64,000 nucleotides of DNA from Proteles cristata cristata (Eukaryota > Chordata > Mammalia > Carnivora > Hyaenidae). Location: NCBI GenBank assembly GCA_017311185.1, contig JAESUZ010003171.1, positions 1,364,001 to 1,428,000 on the forward strand. The letters run 5' to 3'. Below the pieces are notes generated by a model. The model was given only the letters and a program-made list of their open reading frames with translations. It was not told where the DNA came from and did no database searches. Of this stretch, positions 13,300-23,830 are shown one piece after another; the stretch's first letter is position 1, and every line of letters begins with the position of its first letter. Made by a program: the position numbers and the translations under genes.

Positions 13300-14104
13300 A
13301 GAGGCCTGGTTTTTCCATTTTTTCCATTTTTAAAACTACTTCCAGGATTCACTGAGGGGTTAGCTTAAAAAAAAAAAAGTAAGATCCTTTTAGGACAAGC
13401 CCTTCCTTCATTCATCTGACCGTGTGCTCCCAAAGGCAGAAGCCAGCTGAACATCGCCTGTCTAGCGCCAAGACCCACGTCTGTGCCAAGCAGAACCAGA
13501 CACACACCTGGAAATGCTGGTCCTCTCGCTGATGACTGTTCAAACTCTTGGCTGCCAAGCAATAGGTGGTAATAGTGCAGTGATAAACACACTTCAGAAT
13601 AATCTCAACCTTGTCATTCGGCCATTAAAACAAAATGGAGAATGGTAAAATTCAGAGGATGTTTCCATGCTACAGCTGCTCTTTGCTGAATGTGGCATCC
13701 TGTCTGGCTAACCATACATCTCCATCCCAGTGCTTCTCTTGCCCAAAAATTTCCCTTTGATATTGTCAGGATATATACCAAAATTATTTCAGGTAGGCAT
13801 GCCCTGGTTACCGAAGACATTAGGCTGTGATAGTCCCAACCAGCCACACAGGAGCTTTGACTCAGTTTCAGCTCTAACCTGACGAGGAAAGCTTCCTGAA
13901 ACTCATCTGAGCCCCCTTCAAGACACATATAGTCTGCTAAGTTAAGCCATAGTGTAAACAAAACCACCAGACAATTAAAAGGACAAATCACTGCCATGTC
14001 CATCAAAGAGAAAGTAAGAAATGTGACTTTTCTAAAAGAAGAGGTCAGAGCTCCAGACTAACATTCTGGTGGGAGAGGTTTCAGTGCAATCACATTCAAT
14101 TATA
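13298..14104. other. Non-coding stretch, no recognised element
   Basis: Contains a 12-A run at 13367-13378 with no retrocopy-like sequence in front of it. The 130-codon minus frame at 13614-14006 has no recognised domain. Confidence 0.45.
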
Positions 14105-14325
14105 GGAGTGCAAAGAGCATGGGTTCTTGATGAGACAGATCTAATAGAATTCTAGACTATTCACCTAAAATCTGCAAGTTGAGCCACAGCTTTAATCCAT
14201 AATCAGAAAACAAAATTATCTTGAAAGCTATCCCACCTACCTATTGTGAGATTAAATGAGATAAGTAGTGAAATGTGCCAATTCCAGTCCTGGCTCATAG
14301 TAAGTGCTGAATAGGTACCCCCTGC
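14105..14325 (+). repeat. MIR SINE
   Basis: Head gtgcaaagagcatgggttct, centre gcaagttgagccacag, and a good 3' part: cacctacctattgtgagatt, aaatgagataagtag, ctggctcatagtaagtgctg. Confidence 0.75.
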
Positions 14326-14531
14326 ACTGCACTGCCTTCTCCTGGACAGAAATGACAGTGGTCCCATCTTGGTTACAGCCGCTACAACCATTTCAACAGG
14401 CTGGTTAGCGCTGTACTATGAGAGGGCTCCATCTCAGCCTCCCCACAAATGCAAACGACATTAGTAATGCCCCATGCTACTATTAGTGAAAATTCACACA
14501 CTACATTTTTACAAACTCTTTAAAAGACTTG

Positions 14532-14557
14532 CCTCTCTCTCTCTCTCTCTCTCTCTC
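14532..14557. repeat. (CT)n microsatellite
   Basis: About 13 uninterrupted CT units following cttgc and ending caatcc. Confidence 0.95.
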
Positions 14558-15509
14558 AATCCCTAACAGCCACTCAGCTGTGAAGCCTCTGCCTTCACTC
14601 CCTCTTCCCTTTCTCATCGCCCCTGCGTGTCCACTGTTGCTTTCATTCTGCTTCCACCTTCAGCCCTCATCCTGCACACACTGACCTCCCTTTCCTCTCC
14701 TCCTGCTAAATTTAGAGGCCGAGCTGTCTCCCTGGTGTGAGAGGTTGGAGGGCCATGGCAGCGGGCTACAGAGCTGGTCTGGAGTTGGCTGTCAGCAGCA
14801 AGGGAAGGACAAATGTCAGGGAGACGGACCCCCAGCTGCCCCCCCAGCCCCACCACTTGCTCCTTTGCAGCCTCTCTTGACAGGCAGGGTAAAAGGAAGA
14901 GAACACAGAGGGCCTCTGAAGTCTGGCTGCCTGTCACTGAGCTCAAAGAGACCAGGGGCTTGTCAGAGCACAAGTCACTGGGGCTCTCTCCCTTTCCCAA
15001 TTAATTCAGTTGGCTCAGGAAGGAAAGGGATTGTGCTATGCCCAGCATTGGGCAGAAAGCACAGCTTACTGATGCAATGCTGCAGCATCTCCAATGTTTT
15101 CTAACTGCCAGATTCCAGCCATGGCAGGAGAGGTTGGTTCAGTCCCTCATTCAGAAGAATTTTATTCAGGAGAAGGGAAACCAAAGATTCTTTCTCCTGG
15201 TCCCACTTGTGGCCCCATGTGCCACCTGATGTCAAGAATTCCATTGCCAAAACTTCTCTTTATTTGGGTTTTACTTCTTCTAATCCCCATAGTCTATCTG
15301 AAAACCAACATCAGTCATTTTTAAGAATCGATGAATCTGTGGCCTTTTCTGAGAACATGTTTAGAAAATAAAAAGCACAAATCCTCTCAAAGTGGATGTC
15401 AGGAGCATTGAGGGAGCTGCCAGAGAGACAGGGACCCCAAAGGCAAATGCTCTTAACTCACCATTTAGACCATCCCTCACCTTATATCACTGTTTGGATT
15501 CTGAAGTTT
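14558..15509. other. GC-richer non-coding stretch
   Basis: Somewhat GC-rich, with overlapping frames on both strands (128 codons at 14614-15000 minus, 119 at 14745-15104 plus). Frames on both strands over the same bases fit few stop codons by composition better than selection. No repeat recognised. Confidence 0.45.
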
Positions 15510-15600
15510 TCATTGAACTAATGTTGATCAAGTCCCTGCTGTGAGCCAAGTCTTGCACAGCTACATTCACACATGTTCTCCAAGGAGAAGCCAGCCAGGA
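15510..15600 (-). repeat. Possible L2/MIR 3' fragment, antisense
   Basis: tcattgaactaatgttgatcaagtccctgctgtgagccaag resembles the antisense 3' tail of L2/MIR (attgagcacctactatgtgccaggc). Too diverged for a firm family call. Confidence 0.4.
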
Positions 15601-15949
15601 GAGCCCACAAGCTCTTACGGCCTAAGCCTGGCTCTTTCCAGGCCCTTTTCGAAGGACACATGGAGGGCAAAGAGCAGAAGGGATCAGGAATAATCTCACT
15701 CACAGCCCTGGAATGGCATCATGGCATCCAGCATCCAGAAGTGGGGCCAAGATGCTAGAAAAGAAGGTGTTCAGGGATAAAACCACCATTTATTTCAGAC
15801 ATTTCAAAGATTAAGATTGAAATGATTTGTGAAGGTCAAGCATCACTGGGGAAAATGTGCTGTTCCTTTTCAGAAAGGCAGTTCTTGGGTTAGGGCAGCA
15901 GCGAGCTGGGAGCATAATACAGGGCACTGGATTAGAATTCAACAGTGCA

Positions 15950-16313
15950 TTGTTTCTCATTGCCATGTAGTATTCCATGGTATAGAGAAACCACATCTTT
16001 TTGAGTGTAGCAACATGGATGGACCTTGAGGGTGTTATGCTGAGCGAAATAAGTCAGGCAGAGAAGGACAGATATCATATGTTTGCACGTATAGGAGGAT
16101 TAGGAGGAACTTGACGGAGGAACAAGGGGGAGAAGAAGGGGGAAATGGTGGGGAAAAGGGAGAGAGGCAAACCATGAGAGACTCTTGAATGCTGACAAAA
16201 ACTGAGGACTGATGGATGGGGGGGGATGGAGGAGGGCACTTGTGGGGATGAGCACTGGGTGTTATGTGGAAACTAATTTGACAATAAACTATTTGTAAAA
16301 AAAAAAAAAAAAA
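15950..16313 (+). mobile_element. 5'-truncated feliform L1 with inverted 5' end (twin priming)
   Basis: About 16006-16313 is a sense L1 3' end: end of ORF2 (gtagcaacatggatggacc, ttatgctgagcgaaataagtc), then a G-rich 3' UTR (gagcactgggtgttatgtgg, ttgacaataaactatttg) and a poly(A) of about 18. In front, 15950-16002 is the same element in reverse. On the minus strand it reads MWFLYTMEYYMAMRNN, the ORF2 C-terminal YTMEYY segment that normally lies just upstream of the sense part. This is the standard outcome of twin priming. Perfect 16-bp TSDs (15934-15949, 16314-16329) enclose the whole unit. Confidence 0.93.
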
Positions 16314-16330
16314 AGAATTCAACAGTGCAG

Positions 16331-16554
16331 CGGCGCCTGGGTGGCTCAGTCACTTAAGCATCCAACTTTGGCTCAGGTCATGATCTCACAGCTTGTGGGT
16401 TCAGGCCCTCTGTCGGGCTCTGTGCTGACAGCTCAGAGCTTGGAGCCTGCTTCAGATTCTGTGTCTTCCTCTCTCTTCATCTGCCCCTCCCCCTCTCATG
16501 CTTTGTCTCTCTCTCTCGAAAATAAACACTTAAAAGAATAAAAAAACATATAAC
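16331..16554 (+). mobile_element. Feliform SINE (SINEC_Fc-like)
   Basis: Starts cggcgcctgggtggctcag, has ggtcatgatctcacagc, gggttcaggccctc and ctctgtgctgacagctcagagc, and a cgaaaataaacact...aaaaaaac tail. Flanked by the 16314-16330 and 16555-16570 copies of gaattcaMcagtgcag. A sense frame of 66 codons inside it is a SINE artefact. Confidence 0.97.
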
Positions 16555-16775
16555 GAATTCACCAGTGCAGGGTTCTGGTGCCAGTCTTGTCTCCTATCAG
16601 CTGGATAGCTCTGAATAAGTCACTTGACCTCCCTGAGCTTTAGCTTCTAGATTTGTATAAATAAAAGGCAACAGTCATCTGGCCCACCAAGCAGAGGTTG
16701 TGTGAGAACCAAGGTGCCTATTGAATGGGCAAGTGCTTTACAGCCTACAATGTGAGAGTTACAATCATGTAGTCA

Positions 16776-18382
16776 GTGTCAACACTAATAATGGAAAATG
16801 GCACAGAATGATCGGGGGGAGAAGTGAGGCCCTAAATCACAGGTAGAGATAAAGATGATGAGCCAAGTCTAGCTTTGATGGCTATAGTGTGACTCTTCAC
16901 ATTTCATGGGAAATGCCTGGATATGAGGCCCGTTGACCACATGCCTCCCATGCTCTCTACATCACTTTGTTACAATTAAACCTGGCGGTCGTCATGTTGA
17001 TGGAGTGGGATGGGGACAGTCTGTTCAGTGCACTGCATCTTGCTCTTATGGAAAAAAATGCAGTAGATACAGGAAAGTGGAAATGCTGCAATGGGCAGGT
17101 GTTCGAGCATCAAGTTTAACATTAGGTCATAAAACTACATTTCAACATTCTGTGACCCCCAACTCTGAGCCTCCTTTCTCACTCAATGGCCACTTTCCAT
17201 TGATATGGGCTCAGGTGAACTAAGGATGTAAGAAAATCAAACACAGAGAGGTAAAACGTTAAATGTTTGCCTTGGGGCATTGTGGGTCTTGCAGCAGATT
17301 CTGACTTCCTGATCACTCCAGAACTGATGCCCTACCCTGGAATGATTCAGCCTGATCAGCATTCTATGTGCCCAAGGACTAAGAAACTGAAGAACTGAGG
17401 GGTACTCCATAGGTAATATGAACTGTGCACTCACCTTATGTCACTTTTATTAACTGTAAACAGTTTCAAAAGCCCAGTAATTCTCTTCAGCCAACAACAG
17501 ATGCACTGCAGGCTAAGGATCACACACAGAAGATCTCTAATTGCCATGGAAGCTCAATCACCTGTGCCTGCTCTGGCCAGAGGTATTACTTGGTACCACA
17601 CCCCTGAATCACAGGCCTTACCTCCTGCAAGTGAGCCAGGCCCAAGGGACTGCAAGGTGGTGAAATAGTGAATGAATAGCTCTGCCAATTCACCTGACAG
17701 TGTGGCCTTATTACTTGGTCTTCCCACAGCATATTTTACTTACAGCCCAGTGTTATTCATTTGTGAAAGCCACAGTGAAGCAGCAGCTTTTATGAGGGAG
17801 AAACCTTCATTAGTTCAGCAAATGGGTATTGACCACCTGGTATATTTCAAGAGCCATGGGGCAAGCCCCAGGTTAAAGGGAGAGGTGTATAAATCCTCCT
17901 GATGTGTTACCCACAGACATATACATATAATGCACTAACTAGGTCTGACACCAGAAGAAAAAAAGAGAAAGCAATGTCTTAACATGACCCTTGGCAGAGG
18001 ACACTGCAAATACTGATTGTCAGGCCAGCTCTTCTGGCCTGGAGCTGTCACTCTCTCATGGGTTGGGTTGGGTTGGGGGAGCAGGTGATTTTCTTTTCCC
18101 AAGGAAGTGGCTGTTAGGACCACAGGGAATGGTACTCACCATGACTTGTAGAAGCACAATCTGACTTTATGTCCCCATGTAGAGCAATGGAAATGAATAT
18201 TTAAAGGTATGGGGTCATAAAACTGTGGGATATGAGAAAACATCAGCCTTTGAGGCCTGGCTGCTACATATTGCTCCACAGTATACACATGTTTATAGTT
18301 CCCCAGCTGCTTTTGGCTCATTCACAGAACTGCCACACCCAAAAATTGGCATCATGCCCTTGATCCTAGAAGTTAAAAGTCA
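16776..18382. other. Mostly unique non-coding stretch
   Basis: About 17808-17870 (ttagttcagcaaatgggtattgacc) resembles an antisense L2 tail at low confidence. A short (GGGTT)n-like run sits near 18060-18078. No gene recognised; frames are below 100 codons. Confidence 0.4.
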
Positions 18383-18397
18383 CAGAGAGCCATGCTT

Positions 18398-18542
18398 TTT
18401 TTTTTTTTTTTACAAATAGCTTATTGTCAAATTAGTTTCCACATAACACTCAGTGCTCATCCCCACAAATGTCCTCCTCCATGCCCATCCCCCCTCCCCC
18501 CCACATCCATCAGTCCTCAGTTTTTGTCAGCATTCAAGAGTC
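18398..18542 (-). mobile_element. Short L1 3' end, antisense, recent
   Basis: A poly(T), then caaatagcttattgtcaaat and gtttccacataacactcag, which is the reverse complement of the same L1 3' UTR seen at 16.2 kb. It ends at about gcattcaagagt. Perfect 15-bp TSDs, cagagagccatgctt, lie at 18383-18397 and 18543-18557. Only about 145 bp long, so severely 5'-truncated. Matching flanks and a clean tail point to a recent insertion. Confidence 0.94.
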
Positions 18543-18557
18543 CAGAGAGCCATGCTT

Positions 18558-19489
18558 CTTGACCGTAGAGCCCTGTCAAGCAAAGGCCACGGAGCAGAAC
18601 TTGCTCATCTTGCTGGTGTTCATGGCTCCATACATATGAATGTCAGTGCCCAGGATGGTGACACAGGACAGGCAAGAAGCAGACCTTGGGTCAACACAAA
18701 GGACTAGTCAAGGAGAAACTGAATTTTATGATTTATTGTCCTGGTTAAATTACTCTCTCATTATCGTAGTTAAGAAAATATTTTTAAATTAACTATAGGT
18801 ACACAAACTGTAGCTCAGAAAAAAACTGTACTTTCTTCTAAATTTGGGTTTAAAATACTAATCTCCTAACTACATTATAATGCATACCATACAGACCCAT
18901 ACAGGCTTACACACAGATACAAGCCCACACATGCGCACATACATGGACACATGCATGCACATTTCTTCCAAAAACACTGGCACATGCCATATATACTTTC
19001 AGAGATATGTTAAAATAACACTTTGGTTTCATCCTAACTTCCCCCATGCTGTCTGGGTCATTATAACCCTGATGTTGACAGGATAAAGCACTGAGAGTGA
19101 AAAGCCTCATTTCCTGCGGGATTCCCAGGGCCATGGTTTCATCAGGGAAGTCAGTGATGCCCACTCTTCCAGCAGCAATGACCATGAGATTCCCTCTGGG
19201 CACAGACCCCAGGGAGCTGAGTCAGACGGACACCAGCAGAGTCTGAAGTTGGACCAAACTGACCAAAGAGTAAGAGGCATAGACTGAAGCTGAGAACTTA
19301 CTTTCCTGAAAACAATTATTTCCCTCTCCTGAGCAATCTGGCTGGGAACACAGCTCTCAGGAGTAGGAAAGCCATTCTCCTGAGTGGTGCTAGAGCCCTT
19401 CAGGAACAGAGAATGATGAGAGGGAAAGTGTGGTTCCTATTTGTCTCCAAGTGAGAGAATCAAGGAGGCCCCAATGCAGGGATAAGTGG
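18558..19489. other. Non-coding stretch, one low-complexity patch
   Basis: About 18885-18965 is AC/CAT-rich low-complexity sequence. The rest is unassigned. Overlapping frames on both strands (18880-19086 plus, 18907-19203 minus) come from that patch. Confidence 0.45.
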
Positions 19490-19860
19490 ACACAGAGAGT
19501 GTTCTGGACTACATGTTTGTAGCCATCCTTCCAAAACCCAAATGCTGCAGCACTGATCCCCAATATGATATTTCAAAATGGGGCCTTTTGGAGGTAATTA
19601 GGTCATTAGGGTGGAGACCCACATTATGGGATCAGTGTCCTTATAAAAGGGGACACAAGAGATTGAACACTCTTTCAATCACATGAGGACTGCAAGAAGA
19701 CTGCAGTCTGCAAACCAGGGAGAGGACTCACACCAGTAACTGAACCGGTGGTCACCCTAATTTTGGATCTCCAACCTCTAGTCCTGTGAGAAATAAATGT
19801 CTGGTGTTTAAGCCACACAGTCTGTGGCATTTTTTAAAGACAGGCTGGGTTACCTAAGAC
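19490..19860 (+). mobile_element. MaLR-type (MLT1-like) solo LTR
   Basis: Follows the MLT1/MST LTR: ccaatatgatatttcaaaat, ggaggtaattaggtcat, gtgtccttataaaagggga, tcacatgaggactgcaagaag, then gtcctgtgagaaataaatgt (polyadenylation signal region) and gtttaagccacacagtctgtgg. No internal retroviral region beside it, so an old solo LTR. Confidence 0.85.
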
Positions 19861-20630
19861 AGAGAGGGAAGGCCAAGGCTGGCAACCCAACAATCCTTCT
19901 CAAGGAACCACAAAGGCCAGTGGCTGCTAATTTCAAGCTGCCTGATGGAGAGACAGGAAGTCCCTCGGAAGCACATTCTTTGCCCTTTAATTCAGTCAAT
20001 GCAGGATGGGACCTGCCAGGTGCTCAGACCCATGCTCTGCTCTCTGGAGACAGTTTCTGAATTCTAGAAGCCTATAGTCCAGTGGGCCTGACACCTTGAC
20101 TACAAGATTAAAGAAGAACATGAAGAGAAATATCCACGTTCTCAAAAGCAGAAATTTGAGACTGTCTCCAAAATGCCAACTCTAGTCCACATGCATAGTG
20201 TTCTTAACTCTGTACAGTTCTCAGAGTAAAATTATTTCCACCTAATAAGAGTCAGCGCAATTTCCCCTTGCCCCTGAGTGCTCTGTCCCTTCTCAGCAGG
20301 ATACCACACCCTACAGCTGCCTCTAGGGACCAGAATACAAGGCCAGAACTTCATCCAGCAGCTGGTATGAGTTTGGGGCAGATCCAGCTTTCCTCTCCGA
20401 AGTTGTAAATTTCCTAAATCAAGTAAGACTCTACTTTAATAGTACCAGTAGGGGGTGGGGGGTGGAGAGAGGAGGACAAGAAGGAGCAGCAGCAGCAACA
20501 GCAGCAGCAATGATGGCAGCACTAGCCAGAGAAAGATTTCTGAGAGACCCTGGGTCTTTTTCTCTTCTGCATCCTTTACATAGCCTTAATTCAAAATAGT
20601 TTTCCACAAGTTTCTAAATGCATAAAGTAT
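19861..20630. other. Non-coding stretch
   Basis: No gene or named repeat apart from the CAG-rich patch listed separately. Confidence 0.45.
20484..20520. repeat. Imperfect (CAG)n tract
   Basis: gcagcagcagcaacagcagcagcaatgatggcagcac: short interrupted trinucleotide repeat, not in a convincing reading frame. Confidence 0.8.
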
Positions 20631-20844
20631 GAGGGTGCCTGGGTGGCTTAGTCAGTTAAGTATCCGACTTCAGCTCAGGTCACAATCTCTGGGTTCGTGG
20701 GTTTGAGTCCCATGTCGGGCTCTGTACTGACAGCTCAGTGCCTGGAGCCTGCTCTTGATTCTGTGTCTCCCTCTCTCTCTGCCCCTCCCCCCACTTGCAC
20801 TCTGTCTCTGTCTCTCTCTAAAATAGATAAACATTTAAAAAAAT
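20631..20844 (+). mobile_element. Feliform SINE (SINEC_Fc-like)
   Basis: gggtgcctgggtggcttagtc head, gtttgagtcccatgtcgg box B, then gctgacagctcagtgcctgg. Perfect 13-bp TSD aaatgcataaagt at 20616-20628 and 20845-20857. Confidence 0.97.
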
Positions 20845-20857
20845 AAATGCATAAAGT

Positions 20858-21342
20858 GCTACATGAAGAAAAACATAGTTAAATGCAAGTATTCCTAATT
20901 TTCCTACCTTTCAGGGTCACCAATGCCTTTTCTATCTAAATAAAAATAATAATTCAATTTCTTCTCTGTCCCTGCAAAAAGGGCATGTCTCTTAGTAGGC
21001 CTTCTCCGTTAATGCTGGCTTTGAACCCTCAAAAGGTAAATAGCTAGGACCCTCCAGGATCTGCTCCTCACTGCTAATTCTAAACCCATCTGCTGAGCTC
21101 CTTCCTGCTAACCTTCGGTCTTTGAGGCCCCTCCCCTCCTGCTTTGCTTCTTCCCACATGTGGGCCCCCTCTTTGCGGTCATTCCCCATACCAAGGTTAA
21201 CACTTAGCTACAGAATTTCAGAACTTCAGTGCTGTGTGAGGATGAGCCAAAGGAATACAGTGTTAAAAAGGAAAGCCTCAAAGTTGAGTATCAGAACCCC
21301 CAGCTTCTAGGGCATCAACAACACAATTCCTGCATGAAGATC
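20858..21342. other. Non-coding stretch, no recognised element
   Basis: No gene or firm repeat assignment; the stretch between two SINE insertions. Confidence 0.4.
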
Positions 21343-21358
21343 AGATCTCATTTTAGGA

Positions 21359-21593
21359 GGGGCGCCTGGGTGGCTTAGTCGGTTAAGCGTCCGACTTTCG
21401 CTTAGGTCATGATCTCGCGGTGTGTGGGTTCGAGCCCCGCGTCGGGCTCTGTGCTGACTGCCAGCTCAGAGCCTGGAGCCTGTTTTAGCCTGTGACTCCC
21501 TCTCTCTCTGACCCACCCCTGCTCACGCTGTCTCTCTCTCTCTCTCTCCTAGAAATAAATAAAACATTAAAAAAAAAATATTTAAAAAAAAAA
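21359..21593 (+). mobile_element. Feliform SINE, young ctgactgccagctc subtype
   Basis: Intact ggcgcctgggtggcttagtcg head and ggttcgagccccgcgtcgg box B with CpGs still present, then gtgctgactgccagctcag and a tcctagaaataaataaa tail with long A runs. Perfect 15-bp TSD agatctcattttagg at 21343-21357 and 21594-21608. Retained CpGs and perfect flanks argue for recent insertion. Confidence 0.97.
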
Positions 21594-21608
21594 AGATCTC
21601 ATTTTAGG

Positions 21609-23654
21609 CAACACAGACCCTCACTCACATGTCACATGTATATTCACACACTCCGCCATGAAGCTGCGGACACTCCCAGACAGCAGTTTACTGGGGCCTT
21701 TTTCTTGCTCCCCAAATCAAGAGTCCCGCGCACAACTCCACCAGCCCCAACAAAACAGACCATCTCAGAATAACACTGCCAGAGTTTCTGCCCAGAACAC
21801 AGCAAGAGCACAGCCCCTACATCATCAGAGCAGTTTTAGATCCTCTTTTATCCCCTCTTCTTCCCATGTTAGGCTCTGCCTTTGCCTTTGCATAAGCAAA
21901 GAGCACCTTAAAAGTTTCTCAGGCCATAGAACACTGCTCCTTTCGAAGACAGATTCTGTGGCCACTCCTAGATCACAGAATAGCTGTGTGTATTTTTTTA
22001 GCCAGGCAATTGTCTGGGATCTGCCACACGTACAGAGAGAAGAAAAATCTTCACGGGCTTCCAGCACAGGTGGCCAGGACACACCCCACCAAGCCCTGCC
22101 CCTGCAGGGTCTCAGGGAGTGTTCTTTGCCACCCATTACCCTGCAATGTCCCTTGTCTTTTCTCTGCCCTGCTCTGTGGAGAGGACCAAGGAGGAGGCCT
22201 GTCAGAGCAGACAGGGCTAGGCAGCAGGAAGGCAGCAGCAACCTCTTTCCACCACTGACATCTTAATAATCACCAAGTTTTCAAAGAAACTTTCAACCAC
22301 AGGGAAACTTTCAGACAAAATTGACTCCCAGTGAAATGCGTTTACCTCTTAGCTCTTCTCCACATGTACTTTATGACAATGCTGAGAGTCTCCTGCCTTG
22401 GGTTGAAATCTTGTTAGCTTGTAGGAGCAAATCAGGATGGAGGTGAGTTAGTTTTTCCTTGAGAAAGAAAAATGTCAGTCAGGCTCTGAGGCAATGCCTC
22501 AGGACCTGCTAAGGAGGTGCAGGGCCCGGCCCCCAGCCTGCACCTATGCTGCCCACGGTGGCCTCACTGACCTCTTGGAGTGGCCAAGGCTAAGGCCTTG
22601 CTGTGGCCAGAGGTCACATACTGCCTACGGGCAAGTGAGCAGGTGGATGGCTGCCCTGGCCTGTGACCTTAGCCTATCCCACTCTGTGGCCACTACAGTG
22701 TCAGGACTATTCCCTGTAGGGGAACCCCATTTGCTCTCCACTTAGGAAAACTTCTAGTCCTTTACACTTTTGTGTCCTCTCCCCAGAGGACCCACTTTCT
22801 CAGTCTGAGCTCTCACTGGCAGACTCATGAAGATGGGCAGTGGAGCTGAGGAGCAGAGCCACTCTCCCCTCTTCTGAGCCTCTTCTTCACCTCAGCCTCC
22901 TCATCACTGCAGATGTCCTGTCTGGTTCTACTGCCACAACAATTCCTGACTGTTTTCAAAGCTCTGCTCATACCCTTCCTTGTCCAGAAAATTATCCTTG
23001 ACTCTTCCAGTCAACAAAAACTTGAATTGTGTCATTCAGATCCAGCCTCACAGATCCTGGGTCTGGGAAGGCCTCTGGCTTCGCCTTACGGTGTAATGGA
23101 GCCTACAATGGAGTCACACACACAAGCCAGAGCGTGTAATCCAGACCCACAAAGTACAGAAAGATACAGGATGTCATCCCTTTGTCTTAGAAAGACCTCC
23201 CCATATGGAAAAAAAACATTCCCTGGCCGAGCCAAAAACAACAACAAAGAACCCCAAAACAAAACCAAACCAAAGCCTTGCTCAACACTGCCAACGGAGG
23301 CTGGTGGCCTGTCAGTGCTAGTTATGACAACCCCACTTCTTGACCTGCTCTTGTTCTTAAAGTTCACAGCTTTTCTAGCAGCCACAGGGGACAGGACCAT
23401 GGTATTTGTCAAGAAAATCACATCAGTACCAAGAGCCTGAAGGAAGGCTATGCAAAATGTGCTACCATGCAGTGCTAAAGGCTCCAGAACGGTAACTGTT
23501 AACTTCCGCTGCCCCCATCACTGAAGTGGCCCTGTCACAGGCACTCAGAGGAGGGCCAGGAGGTCACTGTGGGATAGGCGGGCTGCAGGGGCTCAGGAGA
23601 CACAGATTTTAGCTGGGCCTTAGCCTTTAGAAGTAAAAGAAAATAGGATCTTAC
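21609..23654. other. GC-richer non-coding stretch with the longest open frame
   Basis: Contains the longest frame of the window, 202 codons at 21658-22266 plus, overlapped by a 138-codon minus frame (21825-22241) and a 90-codon plus frame (21986-22258). No domain, signal peptide or membrane segment is recognised, and its sequence is biased to S/P/R/Q. A 175-codon frame at 22913-23440 runs through an A-rich patch (about 23210-23275). I treat all of these as chance frames. Confidence 0.45.
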
Positions 23655-23830
23655 ACAAGAAAAAGCTCTCGTCCTGGGAATAAAGAAACCTGAGTTCAAG
23701 TCACAACCTGGATACGACACACCATAGGGCCTCTAGCAAGTTGCTTAACAGCTCAGAGCCTCTGTTTTCTCATTTTTATTGTTTAATGTGGTAACAGTTA
23801 GGACACTCATGAGCTTTAACATATTATAAG
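23655..23830 (+). repeat. MIR SINE
   Basis: gggaataaagaaacctgagttcaagtcacaacctgg, gcaagttgcttaacagctcag, agcctctgttttctcatttt: MIR core order, moderately diverged. Confidence 0.75.

Larger units (their letters stand above)
15934..16570. repeat. Three copies of one target-site duplication
   Basis: agaattcaacagtgca occurs at 15934-15949 and again at 16314-16329. gaattcaccagtgcag, with one mismatch, occurs at 16555-16570. The first two flank the L1 and the last two flank the SINE, so the middle copy serves both insertions. Confidence 0.92.
15905..16775 (+). repeat. MIR SINE split by two later insertions
   Basis: The left part (gggcactggattagaattc, to 15949) and right part (16571-16775: ggttctggtgccag, gtcacttgacctccctgagc, ggcaagtgctttacag) join into one continuous MIR. 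The L1 at 15950-16313 and the SINE at 16331-16554 lie between. This MIR is the oldest layer at this site. Confidence 0.75.

Noticed and set aside
13367..13378. A-tail of a retrocopy
   Set aside because: No coding-like or repeat sequence precedes the A run and no TSD is visible.
18059..18078. Interstitial telomere repeat
   Set aside because: The units are gggtt, not ttaggg, and there are only about three to four.
22913..23440. 175-codon plus-strand ORF as a gene
   Set aside because: Runs through an A-rich low-complexity patch (KNNNKEPQNKTKPKP), is overlapped by a 111-codon minus frame, and shows no domain.
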